This document shows positions 11,147 through 13,901 of a DNA stretch of 13,901 nucleotides, piece by piece. Both the position numbers and the translations under genes were made by a program. The DNA comes from DASQPE01 sp041488455. GTDB lineage: Bacteria > Gemmatimonadota > Gemmatimonadetes > Gemmatimonadales > GWC2-71-9. How positions within the stretch are numbered: position 1 is the stretch's first letter; each line of letters starts with the position of its first letter. The notes beneath the pieces are model-generated. The model did not search any database, was not told the origin of the DNA, and worked only from the letters and a program-made list of their open reading frames with translations. The stretch lies in assembly GCA_041488455.1 (NCBI GenBank), contig JBGPPG010000087.1, positions 1 through 13,901 of the forward strand. Direction: 5' to 3'.

Positions 11147-13901
11147 TCAGCTCGCTTTCACGTAGTGGACGGCGTCGCTGCCAAGAAGATCCCGGAGGGC
11201 CCGCACCAAGTCCTCTCCGGGGGCGACCCGCACGCGCTTCGCCCGGAGCCGAACGGCCTCGCCGTTCCCGTCTGACCACTCAATATAGACAGGAACGGGC
11301 CCCGGATGGGCGCTGCAGAGGGCCGCGGCCGCCCGGAGCACATCCGGCGGGGGGGCGGAGGGCGCTCGCCACCGGAGGCTCAAGCCCACAGCTCCGGTGC
11401 GCTTCAGCTCATCGAGGGGCCGGGCGGCCTCCACCACGAACGGCGCGCGGTCCTCGCCCCGGTCCCGCACGCTGTGGCCTCCCGTGAGCAGGAGCGCCCG
11501 GTCGGGCAGCACCACCTGATTGAGCTTGGCCCACGCCTCGGGGAAGACGATCGCTTCCGCGGTCCCGTGGAAATCCTCCAGCACCACCCGCGCGTACTCC
11601 TTGCCCGTCTTCTTGGAGATCTGCCGCCGCACCGCGGTCACGACGGCGGCCACGCTCACGGCGTGCTCGCTCCATTCGCCGAGAGTCGCCGTGGTCCGGG
11701 TGCCGAACAGCTCGACCTCGCTCCGGAACGGCTCGAGCGGATGGCCGGAGATGAAGAACCCGAGCACGTCCTTCTCCCGCGCCAGCCGCTCGGCCTCGGT
11801 CCAGGCGGGCAGGTCGGGAAGTGTGGGCACGGCGGGGCGATGCTGGGCGGCCGCCTCACCGAACAGCGAGGCCTGGCCCGCCTCCCGCTCCTGCTGCTGG
11901 AGCTGCGCCTCCGCCAGGACCTGGTCGAGTCCCTCGATCAGCTGCTTGCGATGGCCGCCGAGCGAGTCGCACGCGCCCGCGGCCACGAGCGACTCGAGCA
12001 CCCGCTTGTTGCAGAGCCGGAGGTCGATGCGCTCCGCGAAGTCGGCGAGGGACGTGAACGGGCCCTGGCCCCGGGCCGCGAGGATGGATTCGATCGCACC
12101 CCATCCCACGTTGCGCACGGCGCCCAACCCGAAGCGGAGCCGACGGTCGCCGACCACCGTGAACTTCCACCCCGACTCGTTGACGTCCGGCGGCAGCACC
12201 TCGAGCCCCAGCTCGCGCGCCTCGTTGATGTACTGCACCACCTTGTCGGTGTTACCGATTTCGGAGGAGAGGAGCGCCGCCATGAACTGGGCGGGATGGT
12301 AGGTCTTGAGCCACGCGGTGTGGTAGGAGAGGACCGAGTACGCCACGGAGTGCGACTTGTTGAACCCGTAGCGGCCGAAGGTGACGATCTGCCGTCCCAG
12401 CTCCTCCACGACGTGGCGCGGATGCCCCTGCGCCGCCGCCCGCTCGACGAACTTGGCGACCTCCTGGTTGGCCAGCTCCTGATCCTTCTTGCCCACTGCC
12501 TTCCGGAGCACGTCGGCTTCGGCGAGGGTGAAGCCGGCGAGCACGTTGGCGATGCGCATCACCTGCTCCTGATAGGTGATGACGCCGTAGGTCGGCTCGA
12601 GGATTTCCTTGAGCAGCGGGTGCGCGTAGGTTACCCGTTCCTGCCCCAGCTTCCGCTTGATGAACACCGTATGCATGCCCGCGTCCAGCGGCCCCGGGCG
12701 GAGCAGGGCGTTCGCGGCGACCAGATCGTCGAAGCGGTCGCACTTCATCGCGCGGAGCGTGTCGGTGGCGAGCGGCGACTCGAACTGAAAGATCCCGGCC
12801 GTGCGCCCCTGGCGGAGCAGCTCGTACACGCCGGGGTCGTCCAGTGGGAGCGCGTCCATGTCAGGCGCCGTCCCGCCCTGCCGGGATATCATCTCGCACG
12901 TATCGTGGATGACCGTCAGCGTCTTGAGGCCGAGTATGTCCATCTTGAGCATGCCGACCTGCTCCAGCGCGGTCATGTCGTACTGGGTGATGATCGCGTC
13001 TTCGCCGTCGGCCGACTGCCCCGCACCCTTGGTGGGCGCGGTGCAGACGGGCACGTAGTCGGTGAGCGGTCCCGGCGCGATGACGACCCCGGCCGCGTGT
13101 ACCGACATGTGGCGCGAGATCCCCTCGATCCTCGCACTGAGGTTGATCAGGCGCTGGTAGGTCGGGTCGCTCCGCATGAGGTCGCGGATCTCGGGGATCT
13201 TCTCCGCCGCGTCGCGTATGGAGAGGCTGTAGGCGGGGCCGGACGGGATGAGCTTGGTGAGCTTGTCGGCGTCCGCCGGCGGAATCCGGAGCACCCGGGC
13301 CACGTCCTTGACCGCCGCGCGCGCCTTCATGGTGCCGAAGGTGACGATCTGGCCCACGCTGTCCCGGCCGTATCGCTCGCGGACGTACTCGATCACCTCG
13401 CCTCGGCGCTCGAAGCAGAAGTCCACGTCGATGTCCGGCATGGACACCCGCTCGGGGTTCAGGAACCGCTCGAACAGGAGGTCGAACCGGAGCGGGTCCA
13501 CGCTCGTGATCCCCAGGCTGTACGCCACCAGCGATCCCGCCGCCGAGCCGCGGCCCGGTCCCACCGGGATGCCGCGCGCCCGCGCGGCCGCGATGAAATC
13601 CTGCACGATGAGGAAGTAGCCGGCGTAGCCCGCGCGGTTGATGACGCCGAGCTCGTAATCGAGCCGCTCCTGCACGTTCGGAGGCAGCGGTGTGCCGTAG
13701 CGCTCCGCCGCGCCCCCGGCGGCGAGATGCTCCAGCATCGCCTCGTCGCTCGCGTACTCGGCCGGCCGTGGGAACCCTGGCAGGTAGTAACGCTTCTCGA
13801 ACGCAAACTCGCAGAGGTCGGCGACGCGAGCGGTGTTCTCCAGGGTCTCGGGATGATCCTTGAAGAGCGCGCGCATCTCCCGCTCGGACTTGACGTACGA
13901 C
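11147..13901 (-). CDS. dnaE: DNA polymerase III subunit alpha, C-terminal part (5' end outside window)
   Basis: About 917 residues are visible, open to the window edge. The N-terminal PHP domain and the beginning of the palm lie beyond base 13901. It is the replicative polymerase catalytic subunit. Visible elements are the palm/fingers region GYFLIVQDFI...GIPVGPGRGSAAGSLVAYSLGI, the catalytic pair in PDIDVDF (13418-13438) and the third catalytic Asp in KMDILGLKTL (codon 12938-12940). Also seen are FGRYGFNKSHSVAYS, a helix-hairpin-helix region (about 11960-12130) and an OB-fold segment with VSVAAVVTAVRR (about 11525-11660). The C-terminus (LRDLLGSDAVHYVKAS) is of the DnaE1 type. This is DnaE rather than PolC, since no inserted exonuclease is present in the visible part. 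It is the first visible gene of the dnaE-accA-ricT-metG unit. Confidence 0.97.
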   Translation of the reverse strand, partial: SYVKSEREMRALFKDHPETLENTARVADLCEFAFEKRYYLPGFPRPAEYASDEAMLEHLAAGGAAERYGTPLPPNVQERLDYELGVINRAGYAGYFLIVQDFIAAARARGIPVGPGRGSAAGSLVAYSLGITSVDPLRFDLLFERFLNPERVSMPDIDVDFCFERRGEVIEYVRERYGRDSVGQIVTFGTMKARAAVKDVARVLRIPPADADKLTKLIPSGPAYSLSIRDAAEKIPEIRDLMRSDPTYQRLINLSARIEGISRHMSVHAAGVVIAPGPLTDYVPVCTAPTKGAGQSADGEDAIITQYDMTALEQVGMLKMDILGLKTLTVIHDTCEMISRQGGTAPDMDALPLDDPGVYELLRQGRTAGIFQFESPLATDTLRAMKCDRFDDLVAANALLRPGPLDAGMHTVFIKRKLGQERVTYAHPLLKEILEPTYGVITYQEQVMRIANVLAGFTLAEADVLRKAVGKKDQELANQEVAKFVERAAAQGHPRHVVEELGRQIVTFGRYGFNKSHSVAYSVLSYHTAWLKTYHPAQFMAALLSSEIGNTDKVVQYINEARELGLEVLPPDVNESGWKFTVVGDRRLRFGLGAVRNVGWGAIESILAARGQGPFTSLADFAERIDLRLCNKRVLESLVAAGACDSLGGHRKQLIEGLDQVLAEAQLQQQEREAGQASLFGEAAAQHRPAVPTLPDLPAWTEAERLAREKDVLGFFISGHPLEPFRSEVELFGTRTTATLGEWSEHAVSVAAVVTAVRRQISKKTGKEYARVVLEDFHGTAEAIVFPEAWAKLNQVVLPDRALLLTGGHSVRDRGEDRAPFVVEAARPLDELKRTGAVGLSLRWRAPSAPPPDVLRAAAALCSAHPGPVPVYIEWSDGNGEAVRLRAKRVRVAPGEDLVRALRDLLGSDAVHYVKAS

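Noticed and set aside
10268..11275. A 335-codon plus-strand open frame opposite accA
   Set aside because: It is a shadow of the accA codon pattern. The minus strand shows unmistakable AccA motifs.

Overview
The window is a GC-rich bacterial chromosome segment with very tight gene packing. It carries Sec signal peptides, lipoboxes, an outer-membrane barrel and a DsbA-like periplasmic oxidoreductase, so the host is a diderm. The gene set and composition are compatible with Gemmatimonadota or a neighbouring phylum. That is inference, because no rRNA gene is present to confirm it. No mobile element, CRISPR array or tRNA is visible.

Layout: (1) 1-872, plus strand: the 3' end of an outer-membrane beta-barrel gene, overlapped by a small lipoprotein gene and followed by a strong GC hairpin. 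(2) 873-1071: a 199-base spacer, the least ordinary stretch. It holds an extended Shine-Dalgarno that matches the complement of the 16S rRNA 3' end, a 25-codon reading frame, an 8-bp hairpin and a textbook intrinsic terminator ending 1 base before the next start codon. It looks like a transcription-attenuation leader for (3) 1072-2022, a PLP-dependent threonine/serine dehydratase without an ACT domain. (4) 2078-2794: a CPBP-family membrane protease flanked on both sides by heptanucleotide tandem repeats. (5) 2846-4272, minus strand: a two-gene operon with a coiled lipoprotein followed by a DsbA-like thioredoxin. (6) 4266-6381, plus strand: a translationally coupled trio of TPM-domain membrane protein, nucleotidyltransferase-fold protein and LemA lipoprotein. 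Its first start codon overlaps the start codon of the divergent lipoprotein gene. (7) 6410-7333, minus strand: an M23 peptidoglycan peptidase. (8) 7590-13901, minus strand: a compact operon dnaE (5' end beyond the window), accA, ricT-like PSP1 gene, metG, with junctions of 6 bp, a 1-bp overlap and 0 bp.

The minus-strand operon joins replication, fatty-acid synthesis, an Fe-S-type RNA-processing factor and tRNA charging. It is ordinary housekeeping, except that the ricT product has an extra Cys-rich patch and an Arg/Gly tail. The middle of the window is mostly envelope biology: LemA/TPM, M23, DsbA, CPBP and lipoproteins. The best candidates for something undescribed are the attenuator-like leader at 933-1071, the heptamer repeats around the CPBP gene, the NTase wedged between TPM and LemA, and active-site substitutions in the dehydratase (SAGNAAQG) and the NTase (SDVN).
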